A DNA stretch of 64,000 nucleotides from Apostichopus japonicus (taxonomy: Eukaryota; Echinodermata; Holothuroidea; Aspidochirotida; Stichopodidae): NCBI RefSeq assembly GCF_037975245.1, contig NC_092581.1, positions 20,794,303-20,858,302 of the forward strand, in the 5' to 3' direction. Below, piece by piece: positions 35,342-47,445 of the stretch. The position numbers were made by a program, and so were the translations under genes. The notes under the pieces were generated by a model. That model had not been told where the DNA came from and searched no databases. It saw only the letters and a list, made by a program, of their open reading frames with translations. Positions within the stretch are counted from its first letter, which is position 1, and the number at the start of each line of letters is the position of its first letter.

Positions 35342-35686
35342 AAACTATTGTCTTTATTGATACAGAAACACCAGTGACGTCATTATTTTATCCATTTGAT
35401 TACCCAAATGACCACCGGGATGAGATGGTTTTCGTTACGTATCAAGGATTTCAGCTTCTTGTTGCCTTTGAATTTATAAACACGGAAAAGGGTTTTGATT
35501 TCATTAAAGTAGGTGATGGAAACATAACTGGGGATCACGTTCTGCTCTCGTGGTCAGGAGGACCAACAGCAGAAGTACAAGTGGTATCATCGGGGAATTT
35601 TGCCTGGCTCCTCTTTGAAACTGACAAATCGTTTGCTTCTGCAGGTTTTAATTGTTCCGTAACACCAGTCCTCATCTCTCAGTCCG
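35342..35686 (+). CDS. CUB domain exon (type 3)
   Basis: A 345-base exon between TTTGCAG and GTTAGT, phase 1-1 (115 codons). Phe-Asp-Tyr-Pro-Asn-Asp, Phe-Glu-Phe-Ile, Gly-Phe-Asp-Phe-Ile-Lys-Val-Gly-Asp-Gly-Asn, Trp-Ser-Gly-Gly-Pro and Phe-Glu-Thr-Asp. The acidic loop residues of calcium-binding CUBs are present. Found once in the window. Confidence 0.92.
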
Positions 35687-35887
35687 GTTAGTGATTGCCA
35701 TGTTTAATTTATCGTAGATAAATTGCAAATTTAAAATCTTCTCACTACAAGGTTGAAATGGTCAAACTCTCCAATTTAACGAACAAGTATGGATATTTTA
35801 TGAAATTTTGTGACACGCTTTACGTAAGAAATTACATTAAACAACGTTTACAATAAAGTAATCCTGCAACATTTAATTTTGTAACAG

Positions 35888-36007
35888 ATCTTGATTGCGA
35901 CCAATCATTCAACTGTCAAAATGGTGCCTGTGTACCAGAATCATCTGTTTGTGATCAGACAACGAACTGCGGAAATGGCTTAGATGAAGACGCGCTCACC
36001 TGTTCAG
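35888..36007 (+). CDS. LDLa module 17 exon
   Basis: A 120-base exon between TGTAACAG and GTAAGT, phase 1-1 (40 codons). Leu-Asp-Cys-Asp-Gln, Phe-Asn-Cys-Gln-Asn-Gly-Ala-Cys-Val-Pro, Val-Cys-Asp, Asn-Cys-Gly, Asp-Glu-Asp-Ala-Leu-Thr-Cys. Confidence 0.88.
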
Positions 36008-36139
36008 GTAAGTGATTTATCAGATAAAAGTAGCACTGTACAATGAATAACCATGACGATCTGATATTTTCTACACGTATACTTTTCTGCTTTGTATGAA
36101 TAACCGGTAAAGTTGAGCTATTCTTGTTTTGTCATTCAG

Positions 36140-36256
36140 GACGGTCCTGCTACAGCTCTCAATTCCAATGCGAAGACAATACCTGTATTCCAGCTAGTTC
36201 AGTTTGCGATGGACTACAGCAATGTCCAGGAAACGAAGATGAAAACAGCTGTTTGG
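36140..36256 (+). CDS. LDLa module 18 exon
   Basis: A 117-base exon between CATTCAG and GTACTA, phase 1-1. Ser-Cys-Tyr-Ser-Ser-Gln-Phe-Gln-Cys, Thr-Cys-Ile-Pro, Val-Cys-Asp-Gly, Asn-Glu-Asp-Glu-Asn-Ser-Cys. Last module before protease C. Confidence 0.88.
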
Positions 36257-36565
36257 GTACTACTTCCTCCTGTTATAAATATTCTAACATCCAACACTGA
36301 ATAATGTTGCAAATGCATTTGCAGCAAAAAATAACTTATAGGTAGTGGCCATACCTTACAGTATATCACGTGATGGATGGTTAAGATTATTATCAAAAGT
36401 GGTTGCAACTGGATTATTGTATTACTGGAATTGTGACATAATAAACCAAGGAACAGCTCGGCCTTTTCACAATTACAGGACTCTCAGCCGAACATGTATT
36501 GTATTTATGCTCTTAAAATCATGCGGACCTATCTTCATAATACGTTTGTTTTCTTGTGCACACAG

Positions 36566-36746
36566 GATGTGGTGTAAGACCACTATCCTTTTCTCGTATC
36601 GTTGGTGGTGTAGCAGCTCAACCTGGTGAATGGCCCTGGCAAGTAAGCGTTCGTCAAAATATTGCTCTCTATAACTTTGAAGGCCATTTATGCGGTGGGA
36701 CTCTTCTGAATAAACGATGGGTGCTCAGTGCAGCACATTGCTTTGA
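36566..36746 (+). CDS. Protease C exon 1: propeptide Cys, RIVGG and catalytic His
   Basis: A 181-base exon between CACACAG and GTAAGT, phase 1 to 2. Gly-Cys-Gly linker, activation site Phe-Ser-Arg|Ile-Val-Gly-Gly, Trp-Pro-Trp-Gln-Val, Leu-Cys-Gly-Gly-Thr-Leu and His57 in Ser-Ala-Ala-His-Cys. It belongs to a different S1A subgroup from A and B; its relative is the exon at 60866. Confidence 0.95.
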
Positions 36747-37210
36747 GTAAGTTAATCATTCAAATATGTAGCAACTTTTGAATATTGTTTAGATAGCATC
36801 CTCTCCTCACTGCAGTAACTTGAAAATATCCAACTATATATAAAAAACTATGATAAATGCTAAAACCTATGCAACAATTGTTGAGTTTATTAAGAGGCCC
36901 AAATCGCCAGCACATGGTATGTTTACATTAAATAGAATTTAAACGTGGAAATAATCAAAAGTGAAGTAACCTATAGAGACGTATAACTGAGATTGAACAA
37001 TTCATGATACTCTTAAACTTAAAGAAATATCTCACTTTTGGCTATAGTTGGTGAAAGTATCAACTTAGGATTATTTAATAATTTTACATTTTTTGGTAAT
37101 TAATTGTCACAGTGGTACGTTCATGGTATTGCATTTTCTAATGACGCATGTTGTGTTTGCATTGTTGATATTTGGAAAATGTAAGCATGTCTGCTTGTTT
37201 GTGTTCGCAG
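36747..37210. other. Protease C intron 1, no feature seen
   Basis: About 460 bases of AT-rich intron without recognised features. Confidence 0.5.
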
Positions 37211-37476
37211 CGAATATGTTCGAAACGAATCAGAATACAAAGTAGTCCTCGGAAATCACCGGGTAAATGATTTTGATGATACCCAACAAAGTATCAACGT
37301 CTCCGAAGTGATAGTGCATCCTTACTATAACAGCTTTACCAGTAACAATGATATCGCTTTGTTGAGATTAACGGGTGATGTTGAATTCAACGATTATATA
37401 CGGCCCGCGTGTCTGCCTTCCCAAGATTGGCCAGCAGGGACGTCTGTCTGGATAACAGGATGGGGAGAACAAGAAG
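37211..37476 (+). CDS. Protease C exon 2: catalytic Asp
   Basis: A 266-base exon between GTTCGCAG and GTATTT, phase 2 to 1. Asp102 in Asn-Asn-Asp-Ile-Ala-Leu-Leu; Cys122 in Arg-Pro-Ala-Cys-Leu-Pro. Position 136, a Cys in proteases A and B, is Val here (Ser-Val-Trp-Ile-Thr-Gly-Trp-Gly). Confidence 0.94.
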
Positions 37477-37820
37477 GTATTTAGATAGTTTTCGTATTAC
37501 TCTGGCATGATGACATGTTTGTGTAAAAGCCTCCTTCTAATTTACAGTGAGAGAGAAGAGGATAATAACAATAATAATTTATTTCGGTAAACCTTTTAAT
37601 AGTGCTTTATGACCCATCTCCGTCGGCCTATCTTGTCATATAGACCAACTTAATATCTTATCGCAGACTGCAATATGCTAGTTAATAGGTTTCCGTCCTG
37701 CATGTTTGTTGTTGTTTTTTGTTTTCTTGCGTGTTGGGGAATTCATTATAATGGCACAATAACACAAATATATTTGTAACGTGTTTGATGTGACGATCTT
37801 CTTCTTTCAATTCCTTGCAG

Positions 37821-37969
37821 TATTTCCCGAAGATGAAACATTACAGGAGATCAGTGTGCCAATAATCAGTACGGCTACTTGTAATCAACCTGATTGGTAT
37901 GATGGTGACATCATAGAATGCTGTATGTTCTGCGCAGGATTACCAAAAGGTGGCAAAGATTCCTGTCAG
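37821..37969 (+). CDS. Protease C exon 3: S1 pocket, Asp189
   Basis: A 149-base exon between CTTGCAG and GTGAGA, phase 1 to 0. Ends Lys-Asp-Ser-Cys-Gln, so Asp189-Ser190, a trypsin-like pocket. Two extra adjacent Cys precede Met-Phe-Cys182. Confidence 0.94.
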
Positions 37970-38564
37970 GTGAGATTCATATGTTATAGTCGTTACTAAA
38001 CGTTGAGTCTATCCTCACACTCGCATCCTAGCTAAGACAACTAACCTGTCATCGAATTTGTACTCGTTGATTTGTACAAAGCAATTCAACATTCCATCTA
38101 CTACGCTGATTCCTCCAATTTTATCATTTGTGTTATCTTATGGCTATAAACTTTCTTGAGTCAATACATACTACACATCAAGATCAAAATAAAATGAAAA
38201 CGTCACGATGTTACCATGCACTTGGTCAGCTTTGTTTGGTTTGGTATGTTTAAAGGAGAGGTCCAAGATTACAATAAACTTTTCTGTGAGCCAAATGGCA
38301 TCATTCACCAATAACATATGTAATCAGTCTAAGTATGTGAGTTTGCCTTTCCAACATACGTATGAGTTTGCTTCTTCTACTCCCCTATTCCTATGTTCCT
38401 TCGACCCTATATATGAAACAGCTTGACCAGAACGTTTCCGATAGTTTATACTTCGAAGTTAATTAGAGAAGAAACAAGCCCCCGAGAAATCCTGACAAGT
38501 GTCTGAAGCTATTTTGATAAGTGCTTCTATCAACACATAATCTATCATTTCCTTTTATCGACAG
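37970..38564. other. Protease C intron 3, no feature seen
   Basis: About 590 bases without recognised exon or repeat. Confidence 0.5.
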
Positions 38565-38720
38565 GGTGATAGCGGTGGTCCAGTCGTGGTGGAGAATGAA
38601 GGTGCCTTTGAAGTCATGGGCATAGTAAGCTGGGGCATTGGCTGTGCGGAACCAAATTATCCAGGAGTCTACACGCGGGTATTCGCCTACCTGAGTTGGA
38701 TTAATGAAACCATACACTAA
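38565..38720 (+). CDS. Protease C exon 4: catalytic Ser and stop codon of gene 1
   Basis: A 156-base terminal exon after TCGACAG. Gly-Asp-Ser-Gly-Gly-Pro (Ser195), Val-Ser-Trp-Gly (Gly216), Gly-Cys220, Pro-Gly226-Val-Tyr, a C-terminal Tyr-Leu-Ser-Trp-Ile helix, then TAA at 38718-38720. With Asp189, Gly216 and Gly226 it should cut after Arg/Lys. Cys201 is Val, matching the loss of Cys136, so this disulfide was lost as a pair. Confidence 0.95.
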   Translation, partial: GDSGGPVVVENEGAFEVMGIVSWGIGCAEPNYPGVYTRVFAYLSWINETIH

Positions 38721-38773
38721 AGCTTCTGTATCAAAAGATAAGGAGTGACTGCAATAAGCAACAGTTATTTGAC

Positions 38774-39086
38774 ATATTTGTCAATATCATGGCTGATAAA
38801 GGCCTTCCTTCATATTTGATAACATCATGGCTGATAAAGGCCTTCCTTCATATTTGATAATATCATCGCTGATAAAGGCCTTCCTTCATATTTGTCAATA
38901 TCATCGCTGATAAAGGCCTTCCTTCATATTTGATAATATCATCGCTGATAAAGGCCTTCCTTCATATTTGATAATTCCATGGCTGATAAAGGCCTTCCTT
39001 CATATTTGATAATTTCATGGCTGATAAAGGCTTTCCTCCATATTTGATAAATCCATGGCTGATAAAGGCCTTCCTTATTTGATAAT
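38774..39086. repeat. 38-bp tandem repeat, about eight units, in the probable 3' UTR
   Basis: Units of TATTTGATAATATCATGG, CTGATAAAGGCCTTCCTTCA start about 50 bases after the gene 1 stop. Variants TTGTCAATATCATCG and TTGATAATTCCATGG are interspersed. Confidence 0.93.
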
Positions 39087-39382
39087 TCTTCACTTGCGTT
39101 TAAAGCTTGTATGCACTGAACAGAACATGTTCGCTAATGAAATACTAGCGTTTATAATGTTTTAAAATATTTTCTAATTACTTCACTAGGATTTGCATTT
39201 AGCAGGTGAAATATTATCTGTTACAGTAATCTCTCGCAACTGGTCATTTTTCCATCGATAATGCCTCCGACATTTGCTTTGTAGTACTTTTATTTCAATT
39301 TATAATTTCAATTCCAATAGCTTTTTCCAACGCCAACACATTTATCAATATATGTAATGCATACGTAGTTCGGAAATGGAGT

Positions 39383-39502
39383 AATAAAAGAACAATCATT
39401 TTCAGTCAAGTATATTTGATATAGAGTATTCATTTTAATGGCCAATCCTGTTAGTCACAAATAAAATTTGTATTGACAATTATACGTATGTGAGCCAATA
39501 AA
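39383..39502 (+). terminator. Candidate poly(A) signals of gene 1
   Basis: AATAAA occurs at 39383-39388, 39460-39465 and 39497-39502, the first such hexamers seen after the stop. In AT-rich DNA they may be chance; no transcript data are available. Confidence 0.3.
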
Positions 39503-40827
39503 TGAGATGGAAAAAGCACAGCGATGTTAAATGTTCTGTTTGAAGGCAATGATTTGTTTTCCGAGTTCGTCAATTATTTTTTTCAGAAGATACAACTCCT
39601 TAAGAACAATACAGTGTCTATTTCTGACTATATATGGGTAATGTCAAGGTGGCTGCTGTCAAAATCTCGAAATTTCTAAACAACTGATATAAGCATTGCA
39701 CTGAAAAATCTTGGTGTGTTTTATTGCAATATGATGCTCTTCGTAGGTTTGCTGCTCCGTTCATCTACCAATTTTAACTTCTAGAGATTAAAGTATCATT
39801 CACTATTTCATGAAAATAGAGATGGGTAACTATTCACTACCTTTTGGAGGAAATATGAACGTTACTTTCACCTTCAGTAAGTATATTAAGTAAGTCAGTC
39901 ATTGCAATAAGCATAGTGTATACCTACAAGGTAAATTGAGACAGGACTTATAAATATATACCAAGCGAAATTGTCTTACAAATAAAGGGAAAAAATTAAC
40001 AGTATCTTAAAGCAACATGTTAGGTTAATCATAGGTGAAATCAAAACTATTCTCGCACGCAGACAAATCCTCTTTCAAATCTAAGTAATTAATGCGCACG
40101 CTTTGTATTCTATATCAGTCTCATAAAAGATGAAAACTCAACATGAAGGATAAATTAAAATTCATTATTAGGCACAATGTAATGCATTTTGCAATGAAAT
40201 AAGTAGAACTTTATATGTAAAATAAAATCAAATTGTAAGGATGGCAAAGGAAAAACATATCTTGTTCTGAAAATACAAAATATTAGTTGACCTATCGTCA
40301 GTCTGCCAGTAACTTTGTAACACTTGCCGTCTTTCAACAAAGCATGAAATAAACTGTAGCTTATGTGTTCATACGACAAAACAAAATTCAAATCATGTGA
40401 CAAAACATATAAATATTTTATATCTTGATTTTTCACTTGAGTTAACTCTGTTCAAATGTTTGAAAAGTCTTCAAGAGCACCGAAGAGCACAAGATACTTC
40501 GCAAGTGCAAAACACAATATTCTTGGTATGCTGACTTAGTTTTACTTGTCTATTACCTGCTATTTCATTGACATTGCTTGGAGGAGGGGAAAATGCGAAC
40601 TTATTTCCTGAAAAGTCGAGATTTTGCAGTAATAACGCAATCCACTGATTCAATGTATTCGCAATCAGTGATATTTTTTATACCCTTATTAATAAACTCA
40701 CGCAATGGTTTTCGGGGCTGTGACGTTTTTACACAATACTACACGGGTTAACTTCGGATCCAAAGGAATAACTAAGGATGCCAATGACATCCTACAGCAA
40801 AGCTCTTTGAGCGTTAACGTCTGTGAG

Positions 40828-40829
<2 letters not shown>
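39503..40829. other. Probable intergenic region
   Basis: AT-rich, no module exon, RNA gene or repeat recognised. A start codon at 40705 opens a short frame (Met-Val-Phe-Gly-Ala-Val) that runs into the TA array; it has no clear signal-peptide core or donor and is not called. Confidence 0.5.

Positions 40830-40893
<64 letters not shown>
40830..40893. repeat. (TA)n microsatellite
   Basis: Pure TA array followed by a short unique stretch and a second short TA tract before the LDLa exon. Confidence 0.95.
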
Positions 40894-40896
<3 letters not shown>

Positions 40897-40954
40897 CACC
40901 GAGACGACGCTCAATGAAGCTATGATATATATATATATATTATACCATTTTTAG

Positions 40955-41077
40955 GTACGTGTTCCTCATCACAGTTTGAGTGTTATGATGGTTCATGTAT
41001 ACCCGAATACTGGCTCTGTGATCATTTTCAAGATTGCAGCGAAAATGAAGACGAGAATGAAGAGAACTGCCAAATAT
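40955..41077 (+). CDS. LDLa exon, locus 2 (copy of LDLa7/15)
   Basis: A 123-base exon between ATTTTTAG and GTAAGC, phase 1-1. Intact six-Cys pattern with Pro-Glu-Tyr-Trp and Glu-Asp-Glu-Asn-Glu-Glu-Asn-Cys near the end. Confidence 0.88.
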
Positions 41078-41299
41078 GTAAGCTCTTTTCTTTTTGCATT
41101 GATTTTTATCCAGTCTGTACTGTAAACAGTAAAAACTGGATAATTTCATTTGGCAATGGTTTTGTTATAAAATGGAGCATTCATTGCCTCTCACGCATGC
41201 ACAACAAGCACAACTTAAACGAAAGATTTTAACTCATGAAAAACAATCTAAACTAAATGTTGTACTTTCGAGGGAAGTAAAGCATGATTAAGATAACAA

Positions 41300-41768
41300 A
41301 TACACCACCATGTATGAGATAATTCCTAAAGAAAGTAATCTGTAACATATTTTTACGGAAGCAACTCTGATGTAAAACGTACACATGACTTATATGACTG
41401 TAGAAAAGCATTGAAAACAACAAAAATATTCTGTAATGCCCGTTGAACATGAATAGAATTATAGGTAGGCTATTATCGGGCCTTATACGTTGAATGAATT
41501 GAATTATATAAATGCGAGATGCTAAGATAGGTGTACTGTATCTAAAACTGTTAGCTAGATCATATAACATTTACACAAACGATCAAAACATACTGAGGGA
41601 AAGCAAACCAGAATGTTAAATTCTAAATTATTGGAATTAATATTGAGATTAGTTCCAAACGAACAAGACTTAAATAAATGTCTCTTTAACATGATTGTGT
41701 CTTGACTTCTTAGTTTGTGATGGCTTAGGATACTCTAATTATGGATTCTGTGACGAATGGTGCTATGG
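41300..41768 (+). pseudogene. Non-coding module ending in a half LDLa exon (copy 4 of 4)
   Basis: Same block as at 15390, 19990 and 32990. The relic about 41713-41768 reads Val-Cys-Asp-Gly and then meets changes that remove the acidic motif. It marks the left edge of the large duplicated block. Confidence 0.75.
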
Positions 41769-44703
41769 TATGTTATATGTTATTGCTTATTGACGATATT
41801 TTTAGTATAAGTAATACTTATGAAGACTATGCAGAGAAGCACTTAAAGGTCATCAGTTTTTGCACGAAATTTGCTAGAAATCCCTATCTACAATTAAATA
41901 AAGATTTTAATCCCCCCCCCCCCCCCCAACAAAATACTATTCCTCACTGAAGTGCAACTATGCTAGAAAGTTAAATAATGGTCACCCAAGCTACAACTTC
42001 AACAAACATTTTAATACCACCCACAAAGTAGTATTCCTCACTGAAACATATTTGTCTAACATAACACTCCTCGTAGTGTGTAAGTAATCTGAAGGCAGAA
42101 TTACCAGGAACTCCTTTTGCAAATTTTAGCATTCTTAACTTTGACACCAATGCTGGTGACATAAAAATAGCGTAATGTCTGGTGTACATGAACAGATGTA
42201 ATGATGATGGACCGTCAGCATAAGTCCAATGAAAGAGCAACACCGGGTCCTATACGATTGATTGGAGTCCGTAAGTGTAAATCTCATGCGAGATGTCAAC
42301 AGAAGTTAAGTTGCCCAAAAAAGTGAGTAATGAAGTAAAATATTTCCACGTATTTATTATTTTCTTGCTTTTGTATTATTATAAGTTTAGAAATGCTAAC
42401 TGTTAACTTACACAAAGAGCAAAACGGTACTCTGGACCAACCGGAGGCACTTTTTACTTATGAAAAGGGACCATGTATAGAAGCCTGGGGCACGTGCTCC
42501 CGGCTCAAACTAGCCCTGGTCAAACTAGAGCAGCGTAAAGGTCTGCGCAAAAAGGTATACACGCATTCATCCATGGTAAAATGAAATGCAATGTATTTAT
42601 AAGCTCATCTTTCCTTTAATTCTAAATGAACCATTCAGTATGGAGTGCTTGACTGAAGAGGGTGTACCTGAGCAAGCAACAAAGGCAACGTTTGCCCTTG
42701 CTGCAAATATACTTTAACCAGTATTGTTTGACTGTCAGTACAAATTTCACTCTGCCAAATGCTCCTCATGAGGAGGGTGGTTGGAGTAATCGTAAGTTAA
42801 TTCAAGTTTATTAAAATTCCAATATAAATACATAAAAGTGCATATTTATAAATAGAATGTAAAAACATAGGGAAACGTTATAAAGGTTAAATAGTTAAAC
42901 AGCAATGACGACGTGTAGAAAATAATAAATCTTACGTTGATGAAAGAATTAGAGTTAATTTTGAGGTACAAAACACTGAACAAATATCGCAGCCCTATGA
43001 CAAAAAGTTTTTTTAAACGTACAGTTCGAAAACTGTCATAGCAGGGACTGTGGTACATTTTTTTTCTCACAAAGCAATTATAAAATTCAAATATAACTGC
43101 TTGCATACACTTTCCACTTCGGTGAATTTGCTGAAGCCCACCCAATCGAGAATAATTGTTTTAGAAATTTGCTTTGGTTTTACTGTTCGCCACGATGTTG
43201 GTTTCTATTCACTGTGTTGATAACCAGTCAAAACTTTGTTAAGTTTACTTGCAAGCAAGATGCAGTTTGTTGGCCGTGTCATAGCATCCACAGTCTAACT
43301 GTACAAAACTAGATAATTCAAGGACTCTATGTGAGTTGAATGTTGACATGAAATGAATCTATAGCCTCTAATTAATATCCGCAGGAACATTGAAGTAACT
43401 CCCTGCATAAGCTAGTGTATGATTTAATGTGTGGATATAGGTTCCGCAATGTGCGGGGTACACGTTAGTTCCTGATATGCTTTCATGTTGCATTGTTGGT
43501 TAGGTCCGATATGATAATAAGCATTTAATTTACATGCTAGGCTAGGAATGTACATTTTGGTATAGAAAGCCCTAGTGAGGCTGATGTGTATGATTTAATG
43601 TGTGGATATAGGTTCCGCAATATGCGAGGTACATATTAGGTGATACAATGTGCATCGTTCACTAGTTCCTGATATTCTTTCCTGTTGCATTGTTGGCTAG
43701 GTCTGATATGATACATAAACATTTAATTTACATGCTAGGCTAGGAATGTACATTTTGGTAGATTGCCCTAGTGAGGCTTATGTAGTAGGCATATAGGCTA
43801 GCTGGCTTGGCCAATACTGTTATAAGCCTATGTGGTTCAAGCTGTATACTAAGTGCATTTGTGATGAATTAAAATGAGCCAGTCTCGCTCTCAGGATAGC
43901 TGCATTATTATGTTCCTATATCCTATCGTAGGATATGAGCCAGCAACTGTGATTTTGTTTGTTGTTAGTGATTCGGTTTATAAACAGAAAGTGTATTCAG
44001 AGTATTTATACTGCTTAAACAATAACAAAGTATTGTTGCATTGTATTGTTAAAGGTCAATATTCTCAATGAGAAAGTGGTTGCTTTGGTAACCAGTCTTA
44101 TTGCCATGATCGTTCATTTCCACATGCATGGGTGGGATTACGGGGGGGGCAAGAGGGGGCATATGCCCCCCCCCCCCACTTTTCCCAGACCTTAGTTCAC
44201 TTTTTTTGTCGTTTTTGCAGACAAATGTGCACAACCCTAATCGAAATTATTCCCCCACAACAACTATCAAATGAGCCAATTTGTTTCGAATCTAAGTCGA
44301 ATTTGTGTTTAACATCGTAACATGTAGCATGCAGAATAACTGGAGCTGGAGCTAGCACATGGTTCGCCGCACAGGTTACGAATCCTGGTTCTAACACACT
44401 AGCGATTCAATTCTGCATGTGATGAATCCGCGGCATGTGCTACAGCGCTAGCTTCAGGAATTGATTTTCAACGTTGCTGCTCTACTGAATGCGTTGCATA
44501 ACTAACTCCAGGGAAACGATTTACGAAAGCCAGATTTGCATATTGGGAATACCAATAATTAAATTCAATACACTGGCACGTGACAACCCCCCCTACCCCG
44601 TGTCATTCAACAATATGCAATGGCAATGCCGATGTAATTTCTTTACTGCTCGAAATCCTTAAATGATGCATTCAAATCGAGTAATGTAAATTAAAAATTG
44701 GCA

Positions 44704-45141
44704 CTAACACAATAACATATTAAATCCATTGTTACAGTATACAGCACTCGGCAGTTTCGGTAGGGCCGATAAAATAATGTGTGGCTTTGAGTTACGTTTT
44801 CGGATATATTCTCGATGATGAATAAAACACTTACGTTTGGTTTTGCATAAAAGGTAATTTCTTGCACACGATTTCTTTCCTGAAAAACTGACATATGTTG
44901 ATTCAACTAGGATTTTGGAACTCAGAAAATTGTGGACAATTGTAAAATCCAAAAAGTCACCCGCCTCGACTTCAGTGGCGACGGAACCGGTGGACTTGAG
45001 GGGCTTGTTCTCCATGAAAAAAGTGTGTGGGGGGGTATAGGTATGTTCAGCCCCAATATTTCCCAAATGCTCCAAGAAGTGGGGACCGCTGGGAGAATTT
45101 CGAAGTGGGTGCTGAACATATTCTTGATCGGTCCAATGCAC
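44704..45141 (-). CDS. Unrecognised 145-codon minus-strand frame
   Basis: An open frame with no recognised domain; it contains Cys/Lys/Arg-rich stretches such as Cys-Lys-Thr-Lys-Arg-Lys-Cys. The duplicate at 23468-23907 is frameshifted by a G-run length change. Overlapping plus-strand frames are also open here, so this may be low-stop DNA or a transposon relic rather than a gene. Confidence 0.18.
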   Translation of the reverse strand: MHWTDQEYVQHPLRNSPSGPHFLEHLGNIGAEHTYTPPHTFFMENKPLKSTGSVATEVEAGDFLDFTIVHNFLSSKILVESTYVSFSGKKSCARNYLLCKTKRKCFIHHREYIRKRNSKPHIILSALPKLPSAVYCNNGFNMLLC

Positions 45142-45669
45142 AATATACTAATACTTTTAGGGGGAAAGAACTGTCTAGATGCGATTTATTGTTACCAGAG
45201 GTGGCATTTTTTGCTGATCTAGGATTTCCTTTTTGCTTAAATTTCGAAACGCCACGCCAACTGGAGGTGGTGCACCGCCTAAATAGTGACGTATAAGCTT
45301 CAGTTGTACATCACCATATAAGTTCTTCTATCCGTCCTCCCTAACTTTACACACCTTCATTAATTGTTTAGATGCAATTTAAAGCCTATATGGGTGTTAA
45401 TTTTACCGATCTAAGGGTACCTTTCATCGAAAATTTCGACGTTCCTTGCCAACTGATGATGGCGCTCCGCTTAGATAGTGACGTATAATAAAAGTTGTAC
45501 ATCACCATCTGACCATATGTTCTACTATCAATCCTCTCCAAATATTTAAACGATAATTAACTATCTAGATACAATTGCAGACATGAGATCCATATTTCAA
45601 GTATGGGTACATGCAGCTTAGAGCACTCATGAAGTGCCGTTTCCGGCCATCTGGAGGGTTTGTAAGGCC

Positions 45670-47445
45670 AAAAAATTCCAGACTACCCGAAATTATCCGT
45701 GTTATCCATACTGCATACATTGACCAGACTACCCGAGATTATCCGTGTTATCCATACTGCATACAATGAACAGACTACCCGAGATTACCCGTGTTATCCA
45801 CACTGCATACAGTGACCAGACTACACGAGATTATCCGTACTATCCACACTACATACAGTGACCAGACTACCGGAGATTATCCGTGTTGTCCACACTGCAT
45901 ACAGTGACCAGACTACACGAGATTATCCGTGTTATCCACGCTGCATACACTGACCAGACTACCCAAGATTACCCGTGTTATCCACACTGCATACAGTGAC
46001 AAGACTACCAGAGATTATCCGTATTATCCACACTGCATACTGTTACGTTGGAATGCGAGAGGTCTCGATAACTAATTTTTAACGAGACACAAGCCTGGGT
46101 TCGTTTCCGTAAGGAACACAGACAGATTGACGAGTCTAGAGATTTTAAATGAGAACGTAAACTATATTGAACAATGGATTTCGAACCAACAACAAGTGGT
46201 AATTAAAAATATATAGAAAATTACTCACAAACTTAACAAGATAGGATACACTTTAAAACACGCTGGTCTCTTCCAACGGCGATATCCCTCAGCGGCCACG
46301 ACCTCGATGACGACGATTCTCGGTCCGTTGTACCGCGAAATTCACTGGTCCTCGACGAAGTTTCTCGCGATCCCAGAAACAGCAGTCACCTTCTTTCCGG
46401 CGATGCTCCAATATAGAAGACGGACTTCCAGCCACAATAGAGTGAAGCACACAAGTCGAACTTCTCGTCGACTAAATATTACCAGAGTCAGTCCAAATCA
46501 GCTTTATAGCCACCAACTCCTGGCGTAACGAACTTCCTCAACGGAGACAGAAATTCTTCACCTTCTCCGTAATAAAGACTGAAAAAACTGTACTTTCACA
46601 GCAAAGTCCTCTTCAAACTTCTGAATGGAAATGTAGAATCAATCTTGTTATCGATATCTCAATCCTTCAGAAACTACTGGTAGTTGAGCACTGACGATAT
46701 ATAGTAGAATGGTATAATATGTGTCGTCGCTTGTATTCGTACAGAAACTGAGAAACTCTCCGATCTGGGCGGGCTTTTATACGATTCGCCATGTCAAGAA
46801 TCATCTAGATCTTTCTCGATACACCTGAGTAACAACGCGACCCGGTTTCTCTATTCTTGGAAGTCCTTTGCATCGCTCGCGAATATTCCAGAGAATCCAC
46901 GAAGATGTGTACAGCTTACACGCGATCTCACGTAAACCGACGTCAACCCGAGACCAGCGCGTCATCATGAGGAACATACTAGAACAATCGTGTATTATAA
47001 CATTCTGACACGGTAACCCGACCTAATTTCTCAAATACTGATTTATCACGTAGGCAATTTCAATACTTTCTATATTATAACATTAGGTTCCTTACTAGCA
47101 GTGACTAGCGTTAGGCTACAATGGGCCCTCGTAACAATACAGTGACCAGACTAAACGAGATTATCCGTACTATCCACACTACATACACTGACCAGACTAC
47201 CGGAGATTACCCGTGTTATCCACAATGCATACAGTGACCAGACTACCCGAGATTATCCGTGGTATCCACACTACATACAGTGACCAGACTACCGGAGATT
47301 ACCCGTGTTATCCACACTGCATACAGTGACCAGACTAAACGAGATTATCCGTACTATCCACACTACATACACTGACCAGACTACCGGAGATTACCCGTGT
47401 TATCCACACTGCATACAGTGACCAGACTACCCGAGGTTATCATCC
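45670..47445. repeat. 46-bp tandem repeat, split by the LTR insertion
   Basis: Eight or so units at 45670-46040 and about seven at 47137-47445. Same unit as at 24440-25110. Confidence 0.92.
46041..47136. mobile_element. Solo-LTR-like insertion, 1,096 bp, with 4-bp target duplication
   Basis: Begins TGTTACG and ends CGTAACA, a 7-bp inverted repeat of the TG...CA type. It is flanked by ATAC at 46037-46040 and 47137-47140. A TATA-like TTTTATA lies at 46775-46781 after GC-rich sequence. Base composition is richer in G+C than the surroundings and no retroelement protein is encoded, so a solo LTR is the simplest reading. Absent from the duplicate array at 24.4-25.1 kb. Confidence 0.75.

Noticed and set aside
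40705-40829. A first exon with signal peptide for locus 2
   Set aside because: The start of the frame lacks a clear hydrophobic core and it runs into a TA array without a donor.
46307-46528. A 73-codon gene inside the LTR-like insertion
   Set aside because: No domain; sits in sequence explained as an LTR.
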